DNA of 64,000 nt from Halobacillus litoralis (lineage in GTDB: Bacteria > Bacillota > Bacilli > Bacillales > Halobacillaceae), in contig NZ_WMFA01000002.1 of NCBI RefSeq assembly GCF_009856445.1, positions 372,001-436,000 on the forward strand, in the 5' to 3' direction. Made by a program: the position numbers and the translations under genes. The notes under the pieces were generated by a model. The model was given only the letters and a program-made list of their open reading frames with translations. It was not told where the DNA came from and did no database searches. How positions within the stretch are numbered: position 1 is the first letter of the stretch; every line of letters begins with the position of its first letter. Below, one piece after another: positions 24,350-33,204 of the stretch.

Positions 24350-24355
24350 TTATTT

Positions 24356-24442
24356 TCAGCGTGATGTCCCTTTACGTTTGCGTCCACAGCACGGTTTTGA
24401 GGGCTTTCTGCTCGGCTTGTTTTCATTAGGGCGATTTGACAT
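24356..24442 (-). CDS. very short basic Cys-Cys peptide (28 aa)
   Basis: Reads from ATG at 24442 with GAGAGGAGGG seven bases upstream, and ends at 24356. The peptide is mostly Lys, Arg, Ser and Pro, with a CCGRKRKG end. A terminator immediately follows, which argues for a translated unit rather than chance. I do not recognise it; a small basic peptide that binds nucleic acid or metal is one guess. Confidence 0.5.
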   Translation of the reverse strand: MSNRPNENKPSRKPSKPCCGRKRKGTSR

Positions 24443-24643
24443 GAGGACCCTCCTCTCGGGTTTCAGATACATCATTTTATGCGGACAAATAAGAACGGGC
24501 CGTGCGCTTATCCTGCATGAGGGAATTTTTTTGAAAAAAAGGGACCTATGTCGTTTACTAATCCATCGGATGGCATGCTATAATAGATAAGGATTCTTTG
24601 AGATTCCAGAATTATGAAAGTGATAGAAAAGGAGGACGGGACC

Positions 24644-25795
24644 ATGACTGAATGTCCTCATTGCCAGCATAAGATGGATGACGGTGCCCGTTTTTGTTCT
24701 CAATGTGGAAAGAACTTAATAGGAACACCTGAACAGAATAGCACGGCTAAACGATCGTGGTTGCCAATCATTACGCCTATCATCATGCTTGTCGTAATGG
24801 GGGTAGCCCTTTATTTTGTTTATGACTATCAAAAAGATGTGAATTCCGAAGTGGTTGCGATGAAAAAAGAGGCCGAGCAGGAAGCTCTCGCCGGCGAATA
24901 CCGGAAAGCTGAAAATCTGCTCGTCGGAGCGATTGACCGCCGACCGGAGATCGAGGCTCTCAAGCAGGAACTCGGCTCTGTTCAGGAAGCATTGACTTGG
25001 GATAAGGAACTGGAGACAGTCGGTCAGTGGATTGAAGAAGGTTCTTTGAAAAAGGCGAATGAGAAGCTTACGGCCATCCAAGAGGCTTTGCGTCAGGAAG
25101 ACAGCCGCCTGCTTGTCACCCTTGTGCCCAAAATGAATGAAATGGATTCCAGATTGACGTTAAAGGAAGTCAATCAGGAGCTTTCAAAGTTGACGAACGT
25201 GGATGAACTGGCAGGGAAATTGAATACATTATCCGGCCTTAACCTGGAAGAAGCCTCCAAAGTCCGGGATAAAATTTTTGAAAAAATCGTGAACCAGTCG
25301 ACGAAAAAAGCGGAAGCAGCAGCCGGTGAAAAACGCTATGCAGAAGCGATTGCCACCATCGATCAAGGGTTGCAATATGTGTCCAATGATGAAAAGCTGA
25401 TTCAGTTGAAGGAACGGATCCAACAGGAGAAGTCAGCCTTCGAACAAGCGGAACAGCAGAGGCTTGAAAGTGCCATGCAGCAGGCAGCCCAGGATGAATT
25501 GCGCAACCAGACGCAGGCACTGGAAGTTGTCGATCTCTCAATAACGAAAGATGAGTTCGGTGATTATAAAGTGAAGGGATCACTGAAAAGTGTAGCCACA
25601 CAGATCATCAGCACGGTTACCGTCAAATACGACATCCTCGATAAAGATGGAAAGGTCGTCCGTTCAGAATCTGTGAAAGTGTTCCCGAACTATATGAACC
25701 CTGGCGATCAGGGGACTTTTGAAAAAGTACATTATGAATTAGAAGAAGGAGAATACTCCGTTGAAATGACAGAGATGGAGTGGCTCGTAGAATAG
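24644..25795 (+). CDS. zinc-ribbon membrane-anchored protein, TcaA/YvbJ-like
   Basis: A 383-residue protein. A zinc ribbon opens it (C4, C7, C18, C21 in CPHC and CSQC), then one membrane helix (about 35-58), so the ribbon is inside and the rest outside. The external part is a long Glu/Lys/Gln-rich helical region (about 65-295) with repeated residues like EGSLKKANEKL that suggest TPR-like or coiled-coil packing, then a beta domain of about 90 residues, perhaps immunoglobulin-like. The start follows AAAAGGAGGACGGG. The protease gene begins 11 bases after its stop, so the two are likely partners in surface stress sensing or quality control. Role inferred. Confidence 0.75.
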   Translation: MTECPHCQHKMDDGARFCSQCGKNLIGTPEQNSTAKRSWLPIITPIIMLVVMGVALYFVYDYQKDVNSEVVAMKKEAEQEALAGEYRKAENLLVGAIDRRPEIEALKQELGSVQEALTWDKELETVGQWIEEGSLKKANEKLTAIQEALRQEDSRLLVTLVPKMNEMDSRLTLKEVNQELSKLTNVDELAGKLNTLSGLNLEEASKVRDKIFEKIVNQSTKKAEAAAGEKRYAEAIATIDQGLQYVSNDEKLIQLKERIQQEKSAFEQAEQQRLESAMQQAAQDELRNQTQALEVVDLSITKDEFGDYKVKGSLKSVATQIISTVTVKYDILDKDGKVVRSESVKVFPNYMNPGDQGTFEKVHYELEEGEYSVEMTEMEWLVE

Positions 25796-25806
25796 GGGGA
25801 TGGAAG

Positions 25807-26961
25807 ATGAAACGCTCTTGGATCATCAGCCTTCTCGCCACTCTTTTGATTCTTGGTGGCGGGATTGCGGGCGTTTTCTACGTGATGGACACCGTTCAAA
25901 AAGACGTCACAGTTTCGGCTGTTTTAAATGAACCACCCGCTGAAGATGACGAAGAGGGAGAAGTACCTAAGGAAACACAGGAGATCATTTTTGAATCGCA
26001 GAAGCTTGTCGTGCAGTTAGAACTCGAAGATGGTTCGGTCGGTTCAGGGTTTTTGTACAATGAGCAGGGAGATATCATAACGAATGCACACGTGGTTGCA
26101 AATACAGAGAAGGTTAATATCATTACATCGGATGGGAAAAAAATGCCCGGTGATGTGATCGGCGTCAGCCGTGATATTGATGTTGCTGTCGTTCGGGTAC
26201 CAGGTTTGAAAGGAAAAGACCCGCTGCCAATTAGAGAAGAGAATACAGCGGAACTTCTTGATGAAGTCCTGGCGCTGGGTAGTCCACTAGGGCTGCAAAA
26301 CACCGTTACGCGCGGGGAAATCAGCGGCCTTGAGCGGACGCTCGATATCGAGCCTTTCCATTACAAAAACTTATACCAGATTTCCGCACCAATTTCGCCA
26401 GGAAACAGCGGCGGCCCCCTTCTTGACAGGGAAACCGGTGAGGTCATCGGGATCAATACTGCCAAAATGAATGACGAAACGATCGGATTCAGCATCCCGG
26501 TTGCTGATGTACTTCCTATGGTGAAGCGCTGGAGTGAATCGCCGATGCGATCGCTTCCGGAATTTCCAGAGCTTACGGGCGAGGTATACTCTCCCGTGAC
26601 AGGAACAGATGCCGAGCAGGCGAGTTATATGGTGCAGTATTTTTATGACAGCATCAATCAAGGGGATTTCGTCACCGCGTATTCTTTACTCAGTGCCAGC
26701 TGGCAGGAAGACATTTCTTTTGAAGACTTCCGTTCCGGCTACAACAATACCCTCAGCGTGAAAGTGGATAACCTCGTTGTCGATCCGAAGGGTGACCACA
26801 TGGAAGTGACTGCTTTCCTCACAGCCGAAGAAACGGTGGATGGGGAAGTGCAGATGAAGAAATACAAAGTCGTGTATCCCGTCAAAAAAGAGAACCAATC
26901 CGTTAAAATTTGGAGCGGCTCCGGCGAAGAGCTGAGTGCCGAACAAAAAGAAGCTTCATAA
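25807..26961 (+). CDS. membrane-anchored trypsin-like serine protease (S1C, HtrA-like)
   Basis: A 384-residue protein with an N-terminal membrane anchor (about 5-27), an acidic linker, a trypsin-fold protease, and an extra C-terminal domain. The triad is H95 (NAHVV), D125 (DIDVAVV) and S201 (PGNSGGP). No PDZ domain follows, unlike classical HtrA/DegP; instead residues about 265-375 look like an NTF2-type domain (QYFYDSINQGDFVTAYSLL). The start is set by AGGGGGATGG. It is transcribed with the zinc-ribbon protein and ends at a terminator. Confidence 0.87.
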   Translation: MKRSWIISLLATLLILGGGIAGVFYVMDTVQKDVTVSAVLNEPPAEDDEEGEVPKETQEIIFESQKLVVQLELEDGSVGSGFLYNEQGDIITNAHVVANTEKVNIITSDGKKMPGDVIGVSRDIDVAVVRVPGLKGKDPLPIREENTAELLDEVLALGSPLGLQNTVTRGEISGLERTLDIEPFHYKNLYQISAPISPGNSGGPLLDRETGEVIGINTAKMNDETIGFSIPVADVLPMVKRWSESPMRSLPEFPELTGEVYSPVTGTDAEQASYMVQYFYDSINQGDFVTAYSLLSASWQEDISFEDFRSGYNNTLSVKVDNLVVDPKGDHMEVTAFLTAEETVDGEVQMKKYKVVYPVKKENQSVKIWSGSGEELSAEQKEAS

Positions 26962-26965
26962 AATG

Positions 26966-27007
26966 AAAACCCCTTTCCGTTTTGAATAATGGAGAGGGGT
27001 TTTTTGT
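26966..27007 (+). terminator. rho-independent terminator
   Basis: AAAACCCCTTTCC and a GGAGAGGGGTTTT arm with a T-run close the zinc-ribbon/protease unit. Confidence 0.8.
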
Positions 27008-27055
27008 ATCTTTCATGTGATGTGGTGCCAGGCACCTCACGACCAGCCCACACAT

Positions 27056-28513
27056 TCACTGTTCATTCATTTCTTTCGCAGCACGGATACCGGATTCGAT
27101 AGCGCCTTCAATCCAGCCATGGTAGGAGGATGTTTGTTCACCAGCGAAGTGGATCCGACCTTCCGGCAGCGGCATCACTTCTTCCAAATCACGGCTCTGT
27201 CCCGGGGTAAACAAAGTGAAGCATCCGGCGGAGAATGGATTTTGGCTCCAATTGTAAACGACACTCTGCATGTATTCTTCATAAACGATGTTTCCGTAGA
27301 TACGAGCGAGATTTTCAAGTACTTCTTTGGTCGCTTCTTCCTGGCTGAGACTGTTAAAGAGAAGGGCATTCTGTCCCCACGTGTAACTGGCTAGTAGAAT
27401 GCCTGGTCCTGACATGCCCTGGTGGTGACTGGGTTGGTAAGCAAAACGGATCGGTAAGTCAGAAATGAGATTTCCGATCGGATACTTTTCCCAGAAACGG
27501 GTCTTGAATTCGATGCCGATCTTAACGGCAGGGACATTAATGACCTCTCGAATTGCCTGCCACTTCTTCTGAGATAAGCAACCGAAGGGTAGAACGTCGA
27601 TGAACTGAAAAGCGCTGAAAGGAATGGTCGTCAGTAATAAGTCACCTTTCCAACACGATGGTTTGGCAAAGCGCTGGTCTTCTGTATGGACAGTGACATG
27701 GTCATGGTTGTGAATGATTTTCGTCACTTTTTGTTCGAAATAGATATTATCAATCAATTGAGGTAGAAAAGCATGGGGAAGCCGGTCATTGCCACCCTGA
27801 ATTTCAACGAATTCCGTTTGACCATTGAAAATGGGAAACGTAATGTCAATTAAGATATCAAGAAAGGAAAACTCAGGAAACCCTTCAATCCCAAGCACCA
27901 CTTTGATCATACGGACAGCATTCCTGGACATCGAGGGGCCGTAAGGGTTGTTTCTCAAATATTCCCCCATGGAAAAATTAGAAAATTGATCTTCCAATTT
28001 CTTTTTCTCCTCATCCGAACTATTCTGATAGAGGTCTAGAAACGGCTGGACAGCGTCCAGAAACAATTGCCGGGCTGTCTTTCCTCGTTCTTGCGGGAGG
28101 AGATGGAACTGTAAGAGGTCAGGGTTTTCTTCATATTGCGATCGGAACACCCTTTGACCATTGATCATAAAAAGGTCGTTGGGTTTAGAGTTAATGAAGG
28201 AGTTGGTCGAGAGGCCGAACTGATCGATATAGGTTTGGACGTATTGGTGATTCTTTGGGATTCTCATGGCGCCGGCATCGATGTAGTTTCCATTTGAAAA
28301 AGGTTCGCGTATGGTATGGACCCTTCCACCGACGCGGTCGTTTCCTTCTAAAATAACAACATCATGTCCGGCTTTTTTCAAAAGGGATCCGGCAACAAGA
28401 CCGGCCATACCCGCACCTAAAATAAGAATACGCTTCCTTCGTCCGTACATGGGTAAACCCTCGAGAATATAAGATTTAAATTCTTCTACGCTTTCTTCAT
28501 ATACACGATGCAT
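27056..28513 (-). CDS. flavin monoamine oxidase family protein
   Basis: A 485-residue FAD enzyme of the amine oxidase family (monoamine oxidase, L-amino-acid oxidase type). The FAD fingerprint is LILGAGMAGLVAG with EGNDRVGGRVHT after it, and the C-terminal FAD contact is GRIHFAGEQTS followed by GWIEGAIESG. No signal peptide, so cytoplasmic. AAAGGGGGG precedes the ATG at 28513. Overall it most resembles L-amino-acid/tryptophan oxidase-type members; the substrate is not certain. It is read alone and divergently from the SIMPL gene. Confidence 0.88.
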   Translation of the reverse strand: MHRVYEESVEEFKSYILEGLPMYGRRKRILILGAGMAGLVAGSLLKKAGHDVVILEGNDRVGGRVHTIREPFSNGNYIDAGAMRIPKNHQYVQTYIDQFGLSTNSFINSKPNDLFMINGQRVFRSQYEENPDLLQFHLLPQERGKTARQLFLDAVQPFLDLYQNSSDEEKKKLEDQFSNFSMGEYLRNNPYGPSMSRNAVRMIKVVLGIEGFPEFSFLDILIDITFPIFNGQTEFVEIQGGNDRLPHAFLPQLIDNIYFEQKVTKIIHNHDHVTVHTEDQRFAKPSCWKGDLLLTTIPFSAFQFIDVLPFGCLSQKKWQAIREVINVPAVKIGIEFKTRFWEKYPIGNLISDLPIRFAYQPSHHQGMSGPGILLASYTWGQNALLFNSLSQEEATKEVLENLARIYGNIVYEEYMQSVVYNWSQNPFSAGCFTLFTPGQSRDLEEVMPLPEGRIHFAGEQTSSYHGWIEGAIESGIRAAKEMNEQ

Positions 28514-28639
28514 CGACACCACCCCCCTTTTACTATGTATTCAAAAAATGGAAATAAAAGTATGGGGAAAAATCCTTATCTCGAGAAAGGACATAATCCT
28601 TCGTTCTTCTTCATTAAATGTAAAAGGGGGAGATGCGAG

Positions 28640-29305
28640 ATGTATTATCCTGGTATGAGGCAGATCGGAAGAGAAGGAGAGGGAAGACTTCTCAAGGTCA
28701 ATGGGGTCGGAAAAGTGCAGGTGCGTCCGGATGTGGCGAATGTAAATATTGGCGTCGTGACACAGGATGAAAACTTGGAAAAAGCACAGCAGGATAATGC
28801 CCGGATAATGGAAAGCGTACGCAATCAATTGGTTGCTGCCGGCATACCGGAAGAAAACATTCAAACCGCGGACTACTTTATTTTTCCTGAGTATGATTAT
28901 GTCGATGGCAAGCAGGAGTTCCGTGGCTATCAGGTGACCCACACGCTGAAAGTCACCATCGACGATGTGAGTCAGACCGGTTATGTCATTGATACAGCGG
29001 TAACGGCCGGGGCGAACCGGATATCCAGTATTGCATTTACAGTGAGTGACCCCTATCAGAATTATCAAGAGGCGTTAAGAATCGCTCTCGGAAACGCGCT
29101 TGCCAATGCGCAGACCATCGCAAATACGATGGGGTTGAACCTGGATCAGACCCCTGTCAAGATCATGGAATTAGGAACAGCGCCTGTTGCACCTGTCCAA
29201 AGTTTTCAAAAAGCAGAAGCTCTTGGAGCAGCCACCACTCCGATTGAACCGGGTACACTTGAAACGGTCGCAAAAGTGGAAGCACATTTTCAATATTTCC
29301 CGTAA
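28640..29305 (+). CDS. SIMPL domain (DUF541) protein
   Basis: A 221-residue protein of the SIMPL/DUF541 family. The domain starts with LLKVNGVGKVQVRPDVANVN and includes GYQVTHTLKVTIDD and ALRIALGNALANAQTIA. The family is often linked to the cell envelope and oxidative stress; BP26 of Brucella forms channel-like rings. No clear signal peptide is present in this one. The start at 28640 follows AAAAGGGGGAGATG; a longer ORF from 28508 is rejected since it lacks a site and overlaps the divergent gene start. Confidence 0.85.
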   Translation: MYYPGMRQIGREGEGRLLKVNGVGKVQVRPDVANVNIGVVTQDENLEKAQQDNARIMESVRNQLVAAGIPEENIQTADYFIFPEYDYVDGKQEFRGYQVTHTLKVTIDDVSQTGYVIDTAVTAGANRISSIAFTVSDPYQNYQEALRIALGNALANAQTIANTMGLNLDQTPVKIMELGTAPVAPVQSFQKAEALGAATTPIEPGTLETVAKVEAHFQYFP

Positions 29306-29308
29306 TCC

Positions 29309-29342
29309 GCCACTTTCCAATCCGGAAGGTGGTTTTTTTATG
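29309..29342 (+). terminator. rho-independent terminator
   Basis: CCACTTTCC and GGAAGGTGG around AATCC, then T7. Confidence 0.8.
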
Positions 29343-29454
29343 GGCAAAAAAGGATAGATTATGCACGGGAGGTTCTAAATATGAATATAAAAGTTGAGAA
29401 TAATGTGTAGCACTTATTTTATGGGCTCATAAAATATAACTGAAACTAAAAAAG

Positions 29455-29483
29455 TTGCTCTAAGGAAAAACCTTCGTTACAAT
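29455..29483 (+). promoter_or_regulatory. promoter of ZIP transporter gene
   Basis: TTGCTC (29455-29460), 17 bases, TACAAT (29478-29483), about 38 bases before the start codon. No Zur-like palindrome was recognised. Confidence 0.55.
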
Positions 29484-29521
29484 ATGCTTAGAGAAAATGG
29501 TCGAATTGAAGGAGAGGTACC

Positions 29522-30328
29522 ATGGAAAACTTGTTATTGGCTTTCGGGCTAACCTTGCTTGCGGGATTAGCCACAGGTGTAGGAAGTTTGATCGCTTTTT
29601 TCGCAAAGACGACGAACACGAAGTTCCTTTCCCTTGCGCTCGGTTTTTCGGCGGGGGTTATGATCTATGTATCGATGGTGGAAATCTTTTTTAAAGCTCA
29701 GGATTCACTCGTCGATGCGATGGGGAACGAGGCAGGGCAGTGGACGACGGTCGGCGCCTTTTTCGGAGGTATGCTTGTCATCGCACTGATTGATAAATTC
29801 ATTCCTAAATCAGGGAACCCTCACGAAGTGAAAAAAGTGGAAGATATGACGAAACGGGACACAGCCGTGAAAGATCCTGATTTATTGAAGATGGGAACGT
29901 TCACAGCTTTGGCGATTGCGATTCACAACTTTCCGGAAGGCATCGCGACGTTTACTGCAGCCTTGAATGACCCGGCGCTGGGATTAGCCATTGCTGCTGC
30001 GATTGCCATTCATAACATCCCCGAGGGTATTGCTGTATCTGTGCCCGTCTACTATGCGACAGGAGATAAGAAAAAAGCATTCAAACTTTCTTTTCTGAGT
30101 GGTTTGTCTGAACCGGTCGGTGCCATTCTCGCCTATCTTCTACTGATGCCGTTCTTGAACGACATGATGTTCGGTATTTTATTCGCAGGGGTGGCAGGGA
30201 TCATGGTATTCATTTCCCTTGATGAACTGCTTCCTGCATCAAGAAGGTACGGGGAAGCGCATTTATCGATTTATGGAGTCGTTGCCGGTATGGCCGTCAT
30301 GGCTTTGAGTCTTCTCTTGTTCATATAA
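29522..30328 (+). CDS. zupT: ZIP family metal transporter (ZupT-like)
   Basis: A 268-residue, eight-helix ZIP transporter for uptake of zinc and other divalent metals. The metal-binding helices are clear: [16 protein letters not shown] (TM4) and [16 protein letters not shown] (TM5). The variable loop between TM3 and TM4 is charged but not His-rich. AAGGAGAGG precedes the start. Size and motifs fit ZupT rather than eukaryote-like ZIPs. The gene is monocistronic with its own promoter and terminator. Confidence 0.92.
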   Translation: MENLLLAFGLTLLAGLATGVGSLIAFFAKTTNTKFLSLALGFSAGVMIYVSMVEIFFKAQDSLVDAMGNEAGQWTTVGAFFGGMLVIALIDKFIPKSGNPHEVKKVEDMTKRDTAVKDPDLLKMGTFTALAIAIHNFPEGIATFTAALNDPALGLAIAAAIAIHNIPEGIAVSVPVYYATGDKKKAFKLSFLSGLSEPVGAILAYLLLMPFLNDMMFGILFAGVAGIMVFISLDELLPASRRYGEAHLSIYGVVAGMAVMALSLLLFI

Positions 30329-30330
30329 AA

Positions 30331-30368
30331 AATGCCCAGCAGGTCGATGGCCTGCTGGGCATTTTTTG
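30331..30368. terminator. bidirectional terminator
   Basis: AAATGCCCAGCAGG and CCTGCTGGGCATTT around TCGATGG, with A and T runs; serves zupT and the convergent gene. Confidence 0.85.
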
Positions 30369-30950
30369 TTAACACGTTTTTTCCTGGATCAGATCTTCGA
30401 TGGTCTGCTGAATCTTTTGTTTGGATCTCTGAATCAGTCGCCAGTTAAGGTGGATGTGGTCCGTTTCTTTTCTTCCAAGCTTCCAATGGTCTTCGTCCGC
30501 CTTTATTTCCCACTCGGAAAGTGTCGGGAATTTTTCACCTGCTTTACGGAAAAGCCAATGGTTCACTTCTGCTCGGAGTTGTTCGTTCGCTTCTTCTTCC
30601 GTCCAATTTTCAGGATAAGCGAAATGGAAGGTGCCTTTTTGAAAAGCAAAACGGGCCTTTTCCTGATGGTCGGTCCTTAGACGATAGGAGCGGCCAAGGT
30701 AAGAAATCTTAACGTTATCGGAAGCAGTTAGGGCATCGATTGCGTATAGATCGTCGTGCGTCTTCTGCCATTTTTCCAAAATCCAGTCCGCTTTCTTTTC
30801 AACAAAAGCCTGAATTTTTGCCTCTTCTTTATGAGGGGAGACGGTCACTTTTACTCCATTCAAATCATCGAGGTAGATTTTAATAAAAGAGACGTCCTGC
30901 TTTTCTACTGTATAAGCAATGGTTTTTTCTGCGTAAGTAACGATAGGCAT
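30369..30950 (-). CDS. YgjP-like metallopeptidase-family protein lacking the HExxH motif
   Basis: A 193-residue protein matching the first part of the YgjP/WLM-type (DUF45, M48-like) peptidase family: IKIYLDDLNGVKVTVSP at the start, KADWILEKWQ in the middle, and IHLNWRLIQ near the end. In active relatives a HExxH-type zinc motif (HELCH) follows about 15 residues after the NWRL segment. Here the protein stops without it, and KTRWGSC is replaced by HWKLGRK. The ORF is intact and ends just before a terminator, so it is a shortened, probably non-catalytic form. Confidence 0.7.
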   Translation of the reverse strand: MPIVTYAEKTIAYTVEKQDVSFIKIYLDDLNGVKVTVSPHKEEAKIQAFVEKKADWILEKWQKTHDDLYAIDALTASDNVKISYLGRSYRLRTDHQEKARFAFQKGTFHFAYPENWTEEEANEQLRAEVNHWLFRKAGEKFPTLSEWEIKADEDHWKLGRKETDHIHLNWRLIQRSKQKIQQTIEDLIQEKTC

Positions 30951-30968
30951 TGATGTCTCCTTTCTGAC

Positions 30969-32093
30969 TTACAACGTAATGTTCGTTTTTCGTTTTTGGA
31001 AGTCGACACCTTCATAATACGTGTTCTTCACCAGCACGTTCGGACCGAGGCATTTCACGGCCGGACAATGGCAGTTCAAGCTCTTCGCTGTATTCGTAGA
31101 AAGCCAGTTCTCATAGGCATCGGAAAGATTGGTGTCTTGAATGTTCCCAAGCCCTGGCTCGTCACCGAAGTCTGTCACGATAATATCCCCTGAGAAAATA
31201 TTCACGTTCAGGCGGGAACGTCCGTCTGGATCGTTTCTTACCGTCACATTCTTTTCGCTGTAAAGACGCTTCAGCATATCGAGGTCGTCTTGGGAAGAGC
31301 TGCATGGATAGTAGGGCAGCGTCCCGAATAACATCCACATATCGTCATTACGATGATCAAGAAGACGATTGATGCCTTCGCGCATTTGTTCAAGACTTAA
31401 TGTCTCTAAACTGCTGGCGAAATCCACGGGATACATCGGGTGAATCTCGTGGCGGGCACACTTCATTTCTTTGACATGATCGTGAATGGACTCAAGATAT
31501 GGGAACGTACGGCGATTCAGCATCGTTTCAGCTGAAACCATGACCCCTTCTTCAGAAAGCCGCTGCGAATTTTCCACCATCCGGTCAAAAAATTTCTTCC
31601 GGTTTTCTTCCGATGGTTTTCGTTCCATCCTGGCGAATCCGGTATGAATGAATTCCTCAATCGTTCCCCAGTTGTGGGATATATGTAAAACGTCCAAGTA
31701 AGGAATGATCGGGATGTAACGCTCATAAGGAAGCGTCAAGTTGGAATTGATTTGCGTGCGCACGCCGCGCTCATGGGCGTATTTCAAGAGGGGCACCACA
31801 TAATTTTCCACCGATTTCTTCGACATCATCGGCTCTCCGCCCGTAATGCTCAGTGTACGCAGGTGAGGAATTTCATCAAGCCGTTTCCGGAGCAAGTCCA
31901 TCGGCAAAGCTTCCGGATCCTTCGCACCTAACGTATATCCGACCGCGCAGTGTTCACAACGCATGTTGCAAAGAGTTGTGGTCGTAAATTCAATGTTCGA
32001 TAAGGTAATTTTTCCGTGTTCTTCCACGTCCATATATGCTTCCCACGGATCGTAAGAAGGGGTAAGCGCCTGAAGCTTCATGTTCGTACTCAT
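30969..32093 (-). CDS. yfkAB: radical SAM protein YfkAB
   Basis: A 374-residue radical S-adenosylmethionine enzyme. The 4Fe-4S cluster cysteines are C42, C46 and C49 in LCNMRCEHC, with the GGE motif in LSITGGEPMMS for SAM binding. A second set of cysteines near the end (NCHCPAVKCLG) indicates an auxiliary cluster, as in the SPASM-like YfkAB family of Bacillus. The substrate is unknown. The gene lies 18 bases before the YgjP-like gene in the same direction, so the two may share a transcript. Confidence 0.9.
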   Translation of the reverse strand: MSTNMKLQALTPSYDPWEAYMDVEEHGKITLSNIEFTTTTLCNMRCEHCAVGYTLGAKDPEALPMDLLRKRLDEIPHLRTLSITGGEPMMSKKSVENYVVPLLKYAHERGVRTQINSNLTLPYERYIPIIPYLDVLHISHNWGTIEEFIHTGFARMERKPSEENRKKFFDRMVENSQRLSEEGVMVSAETMLNRRTFPYLESIHDHVKEMKCARHEIHPMYPVDFASSLETLSLEQMREGINRLLDHRNDDMWMLFGTLPYYPCSSSQDDLDMLKRLYSEKNVTVRNDPDGRSRLNVNIFSGDIIVTDFGDEPGLGNIQDTNLSDAYENWLSTNTAKSLNCHCPAVKCLGPNVLVKNTYYEGVDFQKRKTNITL

Positions 32094-32301
32094 AAGTTAT
32101 GAAACTTCCTTTCTATTCAAATTTATTTCGGTCGATAACCTTTACCATTCTATCATTAATATGCCTAAAACCATACAATATGTATCGGAATTGTGCCGGG
32201 ATCTACTCCTATGCACCTGTTCATGTTTTATGGAAAGAGGAGAATAAGGGTGTGACATCGAATGATATGGGGTAACGACTAGCACAAGGGGGAGTCAGAT
32301 C

Positions 32302-33204
32302 ATGAAACAAACCGTACTCATTACAGGAGCATCCAGTGGATTCGGTTTCCATACAGCTGTGAAATGTGCAGAAAAAGGTTTTCGTGTCATCGCCACGATG
32401 AGAAATATAGAAAAAGCCGTAGCGTACGAAACATTGGACGAGGAGGTCCGTGACCGCATTGAAGTGTGGTCATTGGATGTGACGGATGAACAATCGATCG
32501 CGCGATTTTCAGAAAAAGTAAATACGCTGGATCGCTTGGACGTGCTTGTGAATAACGCCGGTTATGCGGTAGGTGGATTTCTTGAACAGGTGCCGCTTGA
32601 AACGTACCGGAAACAATTTGATACCAATGTTTTTGGTGTGATTGCCGTTACGAAAGCAGTTCTGCCCCTGATGCGTGCCCAGGGTAGTGGGAAGATTTTG
32701 AATGTCAGCAGTGTGAGCGGGTTGATCGGTTTTCCAGGCTTATCCGCTTATGTCTCATCCAAACACGCCTTGGAAGGCTTATCTGAAAGTCTTCGTTTCG
32801 AAGTGAAACCATTCGGAATTGATGTCGCTCTCATTGAGCCGGGCTCTTATCAGACCAATATTTGGTCGTCCGGTCTTGTTATGCCGGAAGCCGCCCAGGA
32901 CCCTGAGTCACCTTATGCCGAATACATAAAGGGGTTGTGGAATGCCTTGAACAGTGAATCCCATGGCAATCCTCAGGATGTATCAGATCTGATGACCGGA
33001 TTGATGGAAAAAGAAACCCTGGTGAAACTCCGCTATCCCATCGGTGCCGGTGTGAGAGCGAATGTGTGGTTCAAGCGCTTGCTTCCTTGGAAGTGGTTGG
33101 AAAATACAGTGTTACAAAAAATACTTGGAAAAGAGAAAGCCAAAGGAGTGGGATTGAATGGAAAACGTGATGCATGGAGCAGAGGAGATGCGCTTCGAGG
33201 GTAA
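32302..33204 (+). CDS. SDR family NAD(P)-dependent oxidoreductase
   Basis: A 300-residue classical short-chain dehydrogenase. The cofactor motif TGASSGFGFHTA is at residues 8-19, NNAG follows near 89, and the catalytic Ser, Tyr and Lys lie in NVSSVSGLIGFPG and YVSSKHALEG. Its length and C-terminal part resemble 17-beta-hydroxysteroid dehydrogenase-like bacterial SDRs of wide substrate range. AGGGGGAG precedes the start. Its last 47 bases overlap the esterase gene, so both are translated from one mRNA. Confidence 0.9.
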   Translation: MKQTVLITGASSGFGFHTAVKCAEKGFRVIATMRNIEKAVAYETLDEEVRDRIEVWSLDVTDEQSIARFSEKVNTLDRLDVLVNNAGYAVGGFLEQVPLETYRKQFDTNVFGVIAVTKAVLPLMRAQGSGKILNVSSVSGLIGFPGLSAYVSSKHALEGLSESLRFEVKPFGIDVALIEPGSYQTNIWSSGLVMPEAAQDPESPYAEYIKGLWNALNSESHGNPQDVSDLMTGLMEKETLVKLRYPIGAGVRANVWFKRLLPWKWLENTVLQKILGKEKAKGVGLNGKRDAWSRGDALRG

